A stretch of DNA of 64,000 nt from Belliella aquatica (GTDB lineage Bacteria; Bacteroidota; Bacteroidia; Cytophagales; Cyclobacteriaceae). The stretch lies in assembly GCF_014637795.1 (NCBI RefSeq), contig NZ_BMFD01000008.1:117303-181302 (forward strand). Direction: 5' to 3'. The position numbers were made by a program, and so were the translations under genes. Of the stretch, positions 10,629 through 19,248 are shown piece by piece. Below the pieces are notes generated by a model. It ran no database searches, was not told the DNA's origin, and worked only from the letters and a program-made list of their open reading frames with translations. Positions within the stretch are counted from its first letter, which is position 1, and every line of letters starts with the position of its first letter.

Positions 10629-13229
10629 TTAATTTTTTTCGAGATAGGGAGAAAGGTAATATTCCTTATATCTTTTCGCATATAAATCTGTCTCTTTTTC
10701 ATACAATTCCTTTATTTTCTCCAAAACGCCCTCATCATCGACGAATCCAAACAAGGACTGGAAGGCTGCTGCTCTGATGTAATTTGCTCGGTTAGTCAAT
10801 CCTATTTCAAATAAGTTTTCAACAGCGATCTTACTTTCTTGATCAATTTGATTTTTAGCAAAGTAGTCTCCGTAATATCCTAAAAAATAATAAAGAGATT
10901 GTCCTGACAGGCCTTTGAGCCTTGCGTGGAACCAAAAACTTCGATTATCTACATTTTGGTTAATAAAGTAATCCGAAAGCGCTACAACGATTCTAATGTT
11001 ATCTTCATCTTCAAACCTAAGTACCACTTCGGGTCGGTTTAAATTATTCTCATTTTCTAAATAAGCGCTCAAAGCAGCCCCCGCTACATAATATGAAGGA
11101 TGATTCATCCAACGTAAAAATGAACTTGAGTACTTATCTGTATCTATAGTTACTAATAATTCGATCGCACCAGTTCTTACTGTATTTTGCTGATCGTTCT
11201 CTGCCAAGTCAAATAATGTTTCCTCAAGATCCTTAATTTGCATAATCAAATCAGGATTACGAGCGATTTGAAGAAGAGCAAGTTCTCTAATTGACCAGAA
11301 AGGATCATTTATGGCTGCTGAAACAATATTCGCATATTCTTTATTTTCTGAATAACTTGCCCCTAAACTATCAAGGGCTTCATATCTTGCTATGCCGAAT
11401 TTGCTACTTTCAAATTGTCTCAAGAAATGTTCTGCCCCTCTAACACTTTTCTTCTCAGCAAGCAATTCTAATTTTTCGTCGAAATAAAGTTCATCAACAG
11501 GACTAATATTCTCAATGGCAAACTGCTGCCATCCTTGGTCTAGGACAAACTCTTTTTCAAATCTTTCACCATCGACATACCAACTTACTTTGAATGGGAT
11601 TTTATAAAGAGGTGTTGTCTCTAAGCTTTGTTTTTGAGAGATTGTTAAAAGGAGATTTGATTTATCACTGTAATCAACTTCATATTCTAAAACAGGATGT
11701 CCTGATGCAAAGAACCATTGGTCAAAAAACCAATTCAAATCTGTCCCAGTCACTTTTTCAAATGCCAGACGAAGATCGTGCGCTTCGACACTTGAATAAG
11801 CATGTGTTGTTAAATACAAATTCAATGCTTTGAAAAATGCCTCATCACCGATATTTTTCCTCAACATATGAAGAATTCTTCCGCCTTTGGCATAAGAGTG
11901 ACTATCGAACATTTCTTCTGAATCTTCATGATAAAAGCGAATCAAATCGACTTGCTTTTCGGTCGCTTCATCGAAATATTGCTCCATTTCCGAAATATGA
12001 TGGAGGTCTGCATCATCCAAGCCTTGCTTATGCTCATACCATAAGTATTCTGAATAATTCGCAAAAGCCTCGTTGAGTGTTAGGTTTGCCCAAGATTCGG
12101 TAGTAACATAATTACCAAACCATTGATGAAAAAGCTCGTGGGCAATAATCCCATCCCACTCGCTATCAATTGCTTCTCCTTCAGTGAGGTTAAGCTCTTC
12201 CATAAATACCGAAATGGTAGTATTCTCCATGGCCCCTGACACAAAATCCCGTACCACTACTTGATCATATTTCTGCCACGGATAGCGCACTCCCAGTAGT
12301 TTAGAGAAAAAGCCTATCATCTCAGGCGTATTCTTAAAGACTGTCTTTGCACCTTCAGCATATTTTTCCTCTACATAATAATTCACTTGAATATCCTCCC
12401 AAGAATCTTGAATTTCAACAAATTCGCCCACAATCACTGCTGCTAAATACGGTGCGTGAGGCAAATCCATATTCCAATGATCCGTCCTTGTTCCATCATT
12501 ATTTTCTTTGGAGCTGATAAATTTACCGTTACTTATAGTTCTGAACTTTTGGTCAACTGTCAATCTAATCTCTTGCGTCGCTCTTTCGTTGGGTGTATCT
12601 AAAGTAGGAAACCATTTGGAGTTATGCTCTGTCTCTCCTTGTGTCCAAATTTGTATTGGCTTATCTGCTTCTCCTGAAGAATTAATAAAATAAAGTCCCT
12701 TCGTATCAGTGATCGCTGCGCTTCCTAATTTCGGGTTTTCATTAGGCTTTGCGGTGTATTTGATTGCGACTTTTAGGGTATCATTTGAAGTGAAATCTCT
12801 AGGAAGGTAAACTCTTATTTTTTGAGTGTCGTATCGATAACTTAATTCCACTTCTTCATCTCCATCAATTAACTTAAAAGAATGTATTTCAAAGTCTTTT
12901 GCATCTAAAACCAATTGGTTTTGAGTATAAAAATAAGGCTTCAAGCTTAACAAGGCTTCTCCAAAAACCCATTCTTTTTCATAGTCAAATGACAAGTCTA
13001 GATCCGTATGAATCAAATCAAAATCTCTAGTTCTAGAGGGCTTGTATTGAGTTAATCTATTTTCTTTAAATTTCAACAGTTCTGTCGAAAGAGCTCTGTC
13101 AGCATTCTTATTGGTGGAAATTGTGTCTTCTGATTGGTTATTTTCTTTGGACAAGTTTTTATTACCTTTACAAGCAGAGAAAATTAGAAAAAGTAGAATA
13201 GGAAATAGCTTTATATATTGAGTTTTCAT
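10629..13229 (-). CDS. Secreted M1 family aminopeptidase (lipoprotein)
   Basis: Zinc metallopeptidase removing N-terminal residues from peptides outside the cytoplasm. It has 866 residues. A lipoprotein signal ends in IFSAC with lipid-modified Cys20. The M1 fold follows: the GAMEN substrate motif (about residue 332), the HELFHQWFG zinc site (about 362-370) and the downstream zinc ligand Glu in NEAFANYSEY. After about residue 600 comes a helical, HEAT-like region with recurring Ala-Leu rich helices. It is divergent from the biotin carrier gene, with only 49 bp between the starts. The natural substrate is unknown; peptide scavenging is likely. Confidence 0.93.
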   Translation of the reverse strand: MKTQYIKLFPILLFLIFSACKGNKNLSKENNQSEDTISTNKNADRALSTELLKFKENRLTQYKPSRTRDFDLIHTDLDLSFDYEKEWVFGEALLSLKPYFYTQNQLVLDAKDFEIHSFKLIDGDEEVELSYRYDTQKIRVYLPRDFTSNDTLKVAIKYTAKPNENPKLGSAAITDTKGLYFINSSGEADKPIQIWTQGETEHNSKWFPTLDTPNERATQEIRLTVDQKFRTISNGKFISSKENNDGTRTDHWNMDLPHAPYLAAVIVGEFVEIQDSWEDIQVNYYVEEKYAEGAKTVFKNTPEMIGFFSKLLGVRYPWQKYDQVVVRDFVSGAMENTTISVFMEELNLTEGEAIDSEWDGIIAHELFHQWFGNYVTTESWANLTLNEAFANYSEYLWYEHKQGLDDADLHHISEMEQYFDEATEKQVDLIRFYHEDSEEMFDSHSYAKGGRILHMLRKNIGDEAFFKALNLYLTTHAYSSVEAHDLRLAFEKVTGTDLNWFFDQWFFASGHPVLEYEVDYSDKSNLLLTISQKQSLETTPLYKIPFKVSWYVDGERFEKEFVLDQGWQQFAIENISPVDELYFDEKLELLAEKKSVRGAEHFLRQFESSKFGIARYEALDSLGASYSENKEYANIVSAAINDPFWSIRELALLQIARNPDLIMQIKDLEETLFDLAENDQQNTVRTGAIELLVTIDTDKYSSSFLRWMNHPSYYVAGAALSAYLENENNLNRPEVVLRFEDEDNIRIVVALSDYFINQNVDNRSFWFHARLKGLSGQSLYYFLGYYGDYFAKNQIDQESKIAVENLFEIGLTNRANYIRAAAFQSLFGFVDDEGVLEKIKELYEKETDLYAKRYKEYYLSPYLEKN

Positions 13230-13278
13230 AAAAAGAGCATTTTAAACATTAATCGTATATTGACGCAAAATAAAAGAA

Positions 13279-13773
13279 ATGTATTCAGTAAGTATCGATA
13301 AGTCAGCAATAAAAGTAGAAAAATCAGGAGATTCCATTCTGATCAATGAAGAAATATTGATTTGGGACTTCAAAAAAACAAGCGATAAATTCTACCATAT
13401 TATCCACGAAGGCAAGTCTTTCAACCTAGAAGTGGTGAATATTAATTCAGAGGAAAAAACTGTACTTCTGAAATTAAACAACAAATCAGCTACTGTCAAA
13501 ATGCAGGATAAATTTGATTTACTTTTAGAGAAATTAGGAATGAATACCCAAAAAGGGAGTCATGCCAAAGAAATCAAAGCACCTATGCCGGGTCTCATAT
13601 TTGACATAAAAGTTCGTGAAGGTGAAGAGGTGAAAAAAGGTGATCCTGTACTTATCCTTGAAGCAATGAAAATGGAAAATATCATCAAATCTCCAGGAGA
13701 CGGAGTTGTAAAAACTATCAAGATCAAAAAAGGTGATAGTGTGGAGAAAAACCAAGTTCTTATTCAATTTTAA
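13279..13773 (+). CDS. Biotin carboxyl carrier protein (stand-alone)
   Basis: A 164-residue protein with a C-terminal biotinyl domain of about 75 residues. The biotinylation motif EAMKMEN is present with target Lys131, preceded by the conserved APMPGLI. The first about 90 residues form a less conserved N-terminal part. Such proteins carry carboxyl groups for propionyl-CoA or pyruvate carboxylases, or decarboxylase pumps. No biotin carboxylase or carboxyltransferase gene is adjacent, so the partner enzyme cannot be named from context. The ATG at 13279 is divergent from the aminopeptidase gene. Confidence 0.88.
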   Translation: MYSVSIDKSAIKVEKSGDSILINEEILIWDFKKTSDKFYHIIHEGKSFNLEVVNINSEEKTVLLKLNNKSATVKMQDKFDLLLEKLGMNTQKGSHAKEIKAPMPGLIFDIKVREGEEVKKGDPVLILEAMKMENIIKSPGDGVVKTIKIKKGDSVEKNQVLIQF

Positions 13774-13806
13774 AGATTCATCTTTAGAATTCTAGAATGA
13801 AGGGTT

Positions 13807-13814
13807 TATATTTG
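13807..13814 (+). promoter_or_regulatory. Promoter -7 element for pyrH-frr
   Basis: TATATTTG matches the Bacteroidetes -7 consensus TAnnTTTG, 62 bases upstream of the pyrH ATG. A TTTA about 20 bases upstream is a weak -33 candidate. Confidence 0.6.
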
Positions 13815-13875
13815 TCAAATTTATCATTTGCATAAAATCATAAATCAATCTGCACTTTTCAAATAAAAATCAAAA

Positions 13876-14586
13876 ATGAAGTACAAAAGGATATTACTAA
13901 AACTGAGCGGTGAGTCCCTAATGGGGGAAGACAATTATGGAATTGACCCTAATAGACTGCAAAAGTACGCCGAAGAAATAAAAAAAGTGAAAGACCTTGG
14001 CGTGGAGATCGCTATTGTAATCGGAGGAGGTAATATCTACAGAGGTGTGCAAGCTGAAAAAACAGGAATCGATAGAGTACAAGGTGATTACATGGGAATG
14101 CTCGCCACGCTCATTAATGCGATGGCTCTCCAAAGTGCACTTGAACAAAACGGCATGTTTACCCGATTGATGTCTGGAATCAAAGTAGAAAGCGTCTGTG
14201 AACCATTCATCAGAAGACGAGCAATTCGACATCTAGAAAAAGGAAGAATCGTGATTTTTGGTGCAGGAATAGGCAATCCATATTTCACCACTGATTCTAC
14301 TGCGAGTTTGAGAGCAATAGAAATCGAAGCAGAAGTTGTCTTAAAAGGCACACGTGTCGACGGTGTTTATACCGCAGATCCTGAAAAAGATAAAACTGCC
14401 ACCAAATACAGCTCACTTTCATTTCAAGAGGCCTACGAAAAGAACCTCAACATTATGGATATGACTGCGTTTACGCTATGCCAAGAAAACAATTTACCTA
14501 TCATTGTTTTTGACATGAATAAAGACGGTAACCTGATGAAACTCGCATTAGGTGAAGAAATAGGAACATTAATTACAACATTATAA
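13876..14586 (+). CDS. pyrH: UMP kinase
   Basis: Phosphorylates UMP to UDP for pyrimidine nucleotide supply. It has 236 residues of the bacterial hexameric amino-acid-kinase type. Motifs [10 protein letters not shown] at the N-terminus and IGGGNIYRG (about residues 54-62) form the phosphate-binding site, and [12 protein letters not shown] lies in the nucleotide-binding half. It is followed by frr after 17 bases, a conserved pair in many bacteria. Confidence 0.97.
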   Translation: MKYKRILLKLSGESLMGEDNYGIDPNRLQKYAEEIKKVKDLGVEIAIVIGGGNIYRGVQAEKTGIDRVQGDYMGMLATLINAMALQSALEQNGMFTRLMSGIKVESVCEPFIRRRAIRHLEKGRIVIFGAGIGNPYFTTDSTASLRAIEIEAEVVLKGTRVDGVYTADPEKDKTATKYSSLSFQEAYEKNLNIMDMTAFTLCQENNLPIIVFDMNKDGNLMKLALGEEIGTLITTL

Positions 14587-14603
14587 TCCATACTAAACTG
14601 ATC

Positions 14604-15164
14604 ATGGAAGAAATTCAATTGCACCTAGACGAAGCAAAAGAACTTATGCAAAAAGCAGTGGATCACACTGCCCAGGAATTAGTCAAAATACGCGCTGGAA
14701 AAGCAATGCCAAACTTACTCGATGGCATAATGGTGAATTATTATGGAGCCCCAACCCCACTACAACAGGTTGCTTCGGTAACTACACCGGACGCAAGGAC
14801 ATTGTCTATCAAACCTTGGGAAAGAAATTTAATCTCGGAAATAGAAAGATCCATTGTCAATTCAGACTTGGGACTGGCACCACAAAATAATGGTGAAATC
14901 ATCATCTTAACTATTCCTCCTCTAACTGAAGAAAGAAGAAAAGGACTGGTGAAAATGGCCAAAGCTGAATGTGAATCTGGCAAAGTAAGCATCAGAACGG
15001 TAAGAAAGGATATCAATGATTCTCTGAAAAAACTACAGAAAGATGGTGCTTCAGAAGACGAAGTCAAAAGAGCTGAAGATACCGTTCAAAAATTCACTGA
15101 TCTATATTCAACAAAAGTTGACGAATTGCTAGTGAAAAAAGAAGTTGAAATTATGACGGTCTAA
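14604..15164 (+). CDS. frr: Ribosome recycling factor
   Basis: Splits post-termination ribosomes together with EF-G. It has 186 residues, normal length. The conserved C-terminal helix segment includes VRKDINDSLKKLQKDG, and the N-terminus has KIRAGKAMPNLLDGI. It is co-transcribed with pyrH and followed by a strong terminator. Confidence 0.97.
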   Translation: MEEIQLHLDEAKELMQKAVDHTAQELVKIRAGKAMPNLLDGIMVNYYGAPTPLQQVASVTTPDARTLSIKPWERNLISEIERSIVNSDLGLAPQNNGEIIILTIPPLTEERRKGLVKMAKAECESGKVSIRTVRKDINDSLKKLQKDGASEDEVKRAEDTVQKFTDLYSTKVDELLVKKEVEIMTV

Positions 15165-15190
15165 TCAGATCAGAATACATGTAAATTGAG

Positions 15191-15227
15191 AAAAAGTCTG
15201 CTCTTGGGATTCAAGGCAGACTTTTTT
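15191..15227 (+). terminator. Rho-independent terminator after frr
   Basis: The inverted repeat AAAAAGTCTGC / GCAGACTTTTT with a 14-base loop ends in a T-run. It closes the pyrH-frr operon before the prfC promoter. Confidence 0.88.
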
Positions 15228-15290
15228 GTTTGCCTTTTAATTCAGAAAAATGACTTTAATTCACTTTTATAAATTTCCAGCATAAAAGCG

Positions 15291-15298
15291 TACCTTTG
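15291..15298 (+). promoter_or_regulatory. Promoter -7 element for prfC
   Basis: TACCTTTG matches TAnnTTTG and is followed by CGCC. It lies 30 bases upstream of the chosen ATG at 15329. A TTG inside this element is in frame with prfC and could be mistaken for a start. Confidence 0.65.
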
Positions 15299-15328
15299 CG
15301 CCTTGGAATAAAATTGAATCTTTTCCAG

Positions 15329-16909
15329 ATGAGTTTAGATAAAGAAATAGCGAAGCGAAGAACATTCGCCATTATTGCCCATCCAGATGCAGGAAAAACA
15401 ACCCTCACAGAGAAATTGCTCCTTTTTGGAGGTGCGATTCAGACTGCTGGTGCTGTAAAATCCAATAAAATAGACACTGCAACGAAGTCCGATTGGATGG
15501 AAATAGAGAAGCAGAGAGGTATTTCTGTGGCTACTTCCGTGATGGGATTTGAATATAAAGACATCAAAATCAATCTTCTTGATACTCCTGGTCACCAGGA
15601 CTTCGCCGAAGATACCTACAGGACTTTGACGGCCGTCGATTCTGTCATTATGGTGATCGATTGCGTGAAAGGTGTGGAGATTCAGACGGAAAAATTGATG
15701 GAAGTTTGTCGCATGCGAAATACTCCTGTCATCTGTTTTATTAATAAACTTGACCGAGAAGGTCGAGATCCTTATGAATTGTTGGATGAAGTTGAAGAGA
15801 AACTCAACATTCAAGTGAGGCCTCTTTCATGGCCAATCGGTATGGGAAAAGGCTTCAAGGGAGTTTATAACCTTTATGACAAAAAGCTTAACTTATTCAG
15901 CCCTAGTCAAAGAAAACTAAGTGATGATCGAGCAGTTTTTGATGACCTATCAGAAAATAGGTTAGACGAATTGATTGGAAAAAACAATGCGAATCAACTC
16001 AGAGAAGATGTCGAGTTGATAGAAGGCGTCTATCCAGATTTTGATACAAAGGAATATCTTGAAGGAAAAGTAGCTCCTGTTTTTTTCGGGTCAGCCGTAA
16101 ATAACTTTGGGGTGAATGAAATGCTCGATACTTTTATCCGCATCGCTCCTGCTCCAAAAAGCAGGAATACAGAAGATAGAGAAGTACTTCCTGCAGAATC
16201 TAAGTTTTCTGGATTTATATTCAAAATCCACGCAAACATGGACCCCAATCATAGAAACAGGATTGCTTTCTTAAGAATTTGCTCTGGTAAATTTGAAAGA
16301 AACAAACCTTATAACCATGTTCGTGGTCCAAAACCACTTCGCTTTTCGAATGTGACTCAGTTTATGGCACAGGATAGAGAAATGGTAGATGAGGCATTTC
16401 CAGGTGATATCATCGGTCTTTATGATACTGGAAATCTAAAAATTGGTGACACCCTCACCGATGGAGAAAACATGACCTTCAAAGGAATCCCAAGTTTTTC
16501 TCCTGAGATTTTCAAAGAAGTCATTAACAAAGACGCGATGAAAACCAAACAGTTGGAAAAAGGCTTGAAGCAATTGATGGAAGAAGGAGTTGCACAGCTT
16601 TTTACTTTCGACATGGGTTCTAGAAAAGTAATCGGAACAGTTGGTCAACTTCAGTTTGAGGTAATCCAATTTAGATTAAAACAAGAGTATAACGCATCGG
16701 TGGAATTTGCACCAATGCAACTTTATAAAGCGTGTTGGATTAGCAGTACCGAGAAAAAGAAATTGGATGAATTTATCCAATCCAAAAACAGACATATCGC
16801 ACGTGATAAGGATGGTAAATTGGTCTTCATGGCTGAATCCAGATCTTGGCTACAAATGGTCCAAGACAATTACCCAGAAATAGAGTTCCATTTCACATCG
16901 GAATTTTAA
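15329..16909 (+). CDS. prfC: Peptide chain release factor 3
   Basis: GTPase that removes RF1/RF2 from the ribosome after peptide release. It has 526 residues from the ATG at 15329 ([15 protein letters not shown]). GTPase motifs [17 protein letters not shown] and NKLDREG are intact. A further in-frame TTG at 15296 would add 11 residues, but it lies within the promoter element and is rejected. The gene stands alone between the frr terminator and the pseudouridine synthase gene. Confidence 0.95.
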   Translation: MSLDKEIAKRRTFAIIAHPDAGKTTLTEKLLLFGGAIQTAGAVKSNKIDTATKSDWMEIEKQRGISVATSVMGFEYKDIKINLLDTPGHQDFAEDTYRTLTAVDSVIMVIDCVKGVEIQTEKLMEVCRMRNTPVICFINKLDREGRDPYELLDEVEEKLNIQVRPLSWPIGMGKGFKGVYNLYDKKLNLFSPSQRKLSDDRAVFDDLSENRLDELIGKNNANQLREDVELIEGVYPDFDTKEYLEGKVAPVFFGSAVNNFGVNEMLDTFIRIAPAPKSRNTEDREVLPAESKFSGFIFKIHANMDPNHRNRIAFLRICSGKFERNKPYNHVRGPKPLRFSNVTQFMAQDREMVDEAFPGDIIGLYDTGNLKIGDTLTDGENMTFKGIPSFSPEIFKEVINKDAMKTKQLEKGLKQLMEEGVAQLFTFDMGSRKVIGTVGQLQFEVIQFRLKQEYNASVEFAPMQLYKACWISSTEKKKLDEFIQSKNRHIARDKDGKLVFMAESRSWLQMVQDNYPEIEFHFTSEF

Positions 16910-16987
16910 GAATTACCGAAAGTGAAAATTAAACATTTCACATTCAAAGCATTGCAGATACTTTTTTAACTCACTAAATTTAGAAAT

Positions 16988-17722
16988 ATGAAAAAGAAAC
17001 CGTTCTCAGTCGTCTATGAAGACAACCATCTTTTGGTGGTGAATAAGGCTGCAGGAATATTGGTACAAGGCGACAAAACCAAAGATAAAACGCTCACAGA
17101 TTATTGTCGTGAGTACATCAAAGAAAAATATAATAAGCCAGGAGATGTATTTCTTCATCCGGTTCACAGATTAGATCGCCCAGTAAGTGGGTTAGTCGTT
17201 TTTGCACGGACTTCAAAAGGACTAGAAAGAATGATGGAACTCTTTAGAAAAAGAGATATCCATAAAGTCTATTGGGCTATCGTCAAGAAAAATCCAAGAG
17301 AAGATATGGATAAACTGACCCACTATCTAGTCAAAGACGAGCAAAGGAACTATGTAAGTGCTTTTGAAAAAGAAGCGCCAGGGTCTCAAAAAGCAGAACT
17401 GACTTATAAGAGAATGGGGAAACTCAATGATCATTGGTTGTTGGAGGTAAGGCCTGTTTCAGGTAGACCTCATCAAATCAGAGTTCAGTTGGCATCCATA
17501 GGCTGTCCGATCAGAGGTGATGTGAAATATGGATTCTCTAAACCAAATCTTGATTTAAGCATCAACCTTCATGCTTTTCACTTGGTGTTCGTCCACCCAA
17601 TCAAAAAGGAGAAATTGATCCTTAGAGCAGCTTTACCTGAAGAACCATTCTGGGAGCAATTCCTTGAATTTGAAGAAATCAAAGCAAAAGATCAGTATTT
17701 AGACAATACATTTAGCGGGTAA
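16988..17722 (+). CDS. RluA-family pseudouridine synthase
   Basis: Converts specific uridines in rRNA or tRNA to pseudouridine. It has 244 residues. The catalytic motif HRLDRPVSGLVVFARTS holds the conserved Asp, and RPVSGRPHQIRVQLASIG is the second family signature. There is no N-terminal S4 domain, so it resembles the short RluA/RluC-like forms rather than RluD. The target position cannot be read from sequence. It lies 78 bp downstream of prfC. Confidence 0.92.
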   Translation: MKKKPFSVVYEDNHLLVVNKAAGILVQGDKTKDKTLTDYCREYIKEKYNKPGDVFLHPVHRLDRPVSGLVVFARTSKGLERMMELFRKRDIHKVYWAIVKKNPREDMDKLTHYLVKDEQRNYVSAFEKEAPGSQKAELTYKRMGKLNDHWLLEVRPVSGRPHQIRVQLASIGCPIRGDVKYGFSKPNLDLSINLHAFHLVFVHPIKKEKLILRAALPEEPFWEQFLEFEEIKAKDQYLDNTFSG

Positions 17723-17819
17723 TCTACCATTTATGACAATTTGAATATCTGATTTTTGATATTCATAGTTCTGATAAATGTTTGGACGAAGCTTGAATTG
17801 AACCGTTAAAAAAGAGCAA

Positions 17820-18323
17820 ATGAAAAATAATATTATTGCCATTCTAACATTTCTGGTACTTGGTTTTGCTTGTACTTCAAAGCAGGAAGCAAAAACGATC
17901 TACATCGTGAGGCATGCTGAAAAAATGCTCGACTCGGATAACCCACAGTTGAATGTTGCTGGAACTGTACGCTCAAAAAAGTTGGGGCAAATTCTCAGTG
18001 ATAAACAAATCATTCATGCTTTTAGTACGAATACGATTAGAACAATCGCTACCCTGCAACCAATTTCAAATATAGCGGGGATTGCAATTGAAACTTATGA
18101 CTCCCAAAACCATGATGATTTGGTAAAAGAACTAAGAAAGAGAAAAGGCAATGCAGTGGTAGTTGGCCATAGCAATACTGTTCATCATCTAGTGAATTAT
18201 TTTGTCGGCGATGGAGAAAAGTACTCCGAGCTAAGTGATATAGAATACGACTTTATTTTCGAAGTAAGACTAGAAGAAGATGGAAGCTCGAGTGTAAAAA
18301 GAAGCTTGTACAAAGAGTATTAA
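17820..18323 (+). CDS. SixA-like histidine phosphatase lipoprotein
   Basis: A 167-residue phosphohistidine-type phosphatase of the phosphoglycerate-mutase superfamily. A lipoprotein signal ends at LGFAC with Cys18. The phosphoacceptor motif is VRHAEK (Arg31-His32), and the second catalytic His is in VVVGHSNTVHHL. Export to the cell envelope suggests a periplasmic substrate, so the SixA role (dephosphorylating cytoplasmic relay proteins) is unlikely. The substrate is unknown. It shares a bidirectional terminator with the convergent DeoR-family gene. Confidence 0.85.
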   Translation: MKNNIIAILTFLVLGFACTSKQEAKTIYIVRHAEKMLDSDNPQLNVAGTVRSKKLGQILSDKQIIHAFSTNTIRTIATLQPISNIAGIAIETYDSQNHDDLVKELRKRKGNAVVVGHSNTVHHLVNYFVGDGEKYSELSDIEYDFIFEVRLEEDGSSSVKRSLYKEY

Positions 18324-18324
18324 A

Positions 18325-18356
18325 AAAATAGACTTGGAAGAATCCAAGTCTATTTT
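18325..18356. terminator. Bidirectional terminator between phosphatase and DeoR genes
   Basis: A perfect 13-bp inverted repeat (AAAATAGACTTGG / CCAAGTCTATTTT) with a 6-base loop and A/T runs on both sides, filling the gap between the convergent stop codons. Confidence 0.88.
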
Positions 18357-18359
18357 CTT

Positions 18360-19121
18360 TTAAACCACTTTCACCTCTATCCCCATTTCTTCAATTTTTT
18401 CTTTGTAATGATCTGGAATTCCAGCGTCTGTTATAATCATATCGATATCTTCAAGGTTACAGATTTTCCCAAATCCTTTCTTTCCGAATTTACTCGAATC
18501 TACCAAAACGATGGTTTTTTGAACTGATTGAATCATCTGCGCATTCAGATGGGCTTCCATCATGTGTGATGTTGTCAACCCAAAATCTAAACTAATACCA
18601 TCCACGCTCAAAAAGAGCTTGCTACAAGCAAAATTTCTCATCATTTCTTCAGCATAGTTCCCAACTACGGAGCTACTGCTTTTTCTAACTACCCCACCCA
18701 ACTGAACAATTTCCACATCTGCCGCATCTATCAGTGCTAGGGTTACATTCATCGCTGCTGTCAATACGGTAAGCTTCTGATTTTTTGGAAGCATTTGTGC
18801 AAAAGAGACAACAGTAGTACCCGAACCAATAATGATCGCTTCATTCTTCTCAACTAATCCCACTGCAGCTTGAGCGATTCTTATCTTCTCCTCCACTCTA
18901 ACCAGTTTTTTCTCATTGACAGGTTTGTCATTGACGTAAGGAGAACTTAAAGTAGCAGAGCCATGCGACCGATACAAAAGCCCTTTGTCTTCCAAAAGTT
19001 TAAGGTCCTTTCGAATCGTGACGACAGTAACATCAAGTTCCTTACTCAAATCAGCTACATGGACTATTCCCGCTTCATTGAGCCTGTCCAAAATAAATTT
19101 ATGTCTTTCCGAAATAGTCAT
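18360..19121 (-). CDS. DeoR/GlpR-family transcriptional regulator
   Basis: A 253-residue repressor. The N-terminal winged helix-turn-helix of DeoR type (MTISERHKFILDRL..., VTVVTIRKDLKLLEDKGL) is at residues 1-55. The C-terminal DeoR sensor domain follows, with the IGSGTTVVSFA phosphate-binding-like segment. It is divergent from glpD and near glpK-glpF, so a GlpR role sensing glycerol 3-phosphate is the likeliest function. The 10-bp phased TTTCT repeats at the glpD promoter are a plausible binding site. The ligand is inferred from context. Confidence 0.88.
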   Translation of the reverse strand: MTISERHKFILDRLNEAGIVHVADLSKELDVTVVTIRKDLKLLEDKGLLYRSHGSATLSSPYVNDKPVNEKKLVRVEEKIRIAQAAVGLVEKNEAIIIGSGTTVVSFAQMLPKNQKLTVLTAAMNVTLALIDAADVEIVQLGGVVRKSSSSVVGNYAEEMMRNFACSKLFLSVDGISLDFGLTTSHMMEAHLNAQMIQSVQKTIVLVDSSKFGKKGFGKICNLEDIDMIITDAGIPDHYKEKIEEMGIEVKVV

Positions 19122-19190
19122 CTTTTACTTTCTTTTAATTCCTAAATATAACATTTCAGAAGCTAAAATAGAAAATATCCTACTTTTTTA

Positions 19191-19231
19191 TTTCTATATA
19201 TTTCTTTTTGTTTCTTTTTATGTTATTTTTG
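19191..19231 (+). promoter_or_regulatory. glpD promoter with 10-bp phased TTTCT repeats
   Basis: Three adjacent 10-mers, each beginning TTTCT, start at 19191, 19201 and 19211; the last two differ only at their final base. They are followed by TATTTTTG (19224-19231), a match to the -7 consensus, 17 bases before the glpD ATG. Repeats in phase with the DNA helix next to the promoter are a likely operator for the divergent DeoR-family regulator. Confidence 0.6.
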
Positions 19232-19248
19232 AGACAAATACTTCTGAA

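Noticed and set aside
15296..15328. TTG start for prfC; also the TTG starts at 30089 (nqrA) and 34893 (DUF502 gene)
   Set aside because: Each TTG is part of a TAnnTTTG promoter element, and family N-termini begin at the downstream ATG.
18985..19248. 88-residue N-terminal extension of GlpD
   Set aside because: It overlaps the divergent regulator gene and the glpD promoter and shows no GlpD-like sequence; the FAD motif follows the ATG at 19249 properly.
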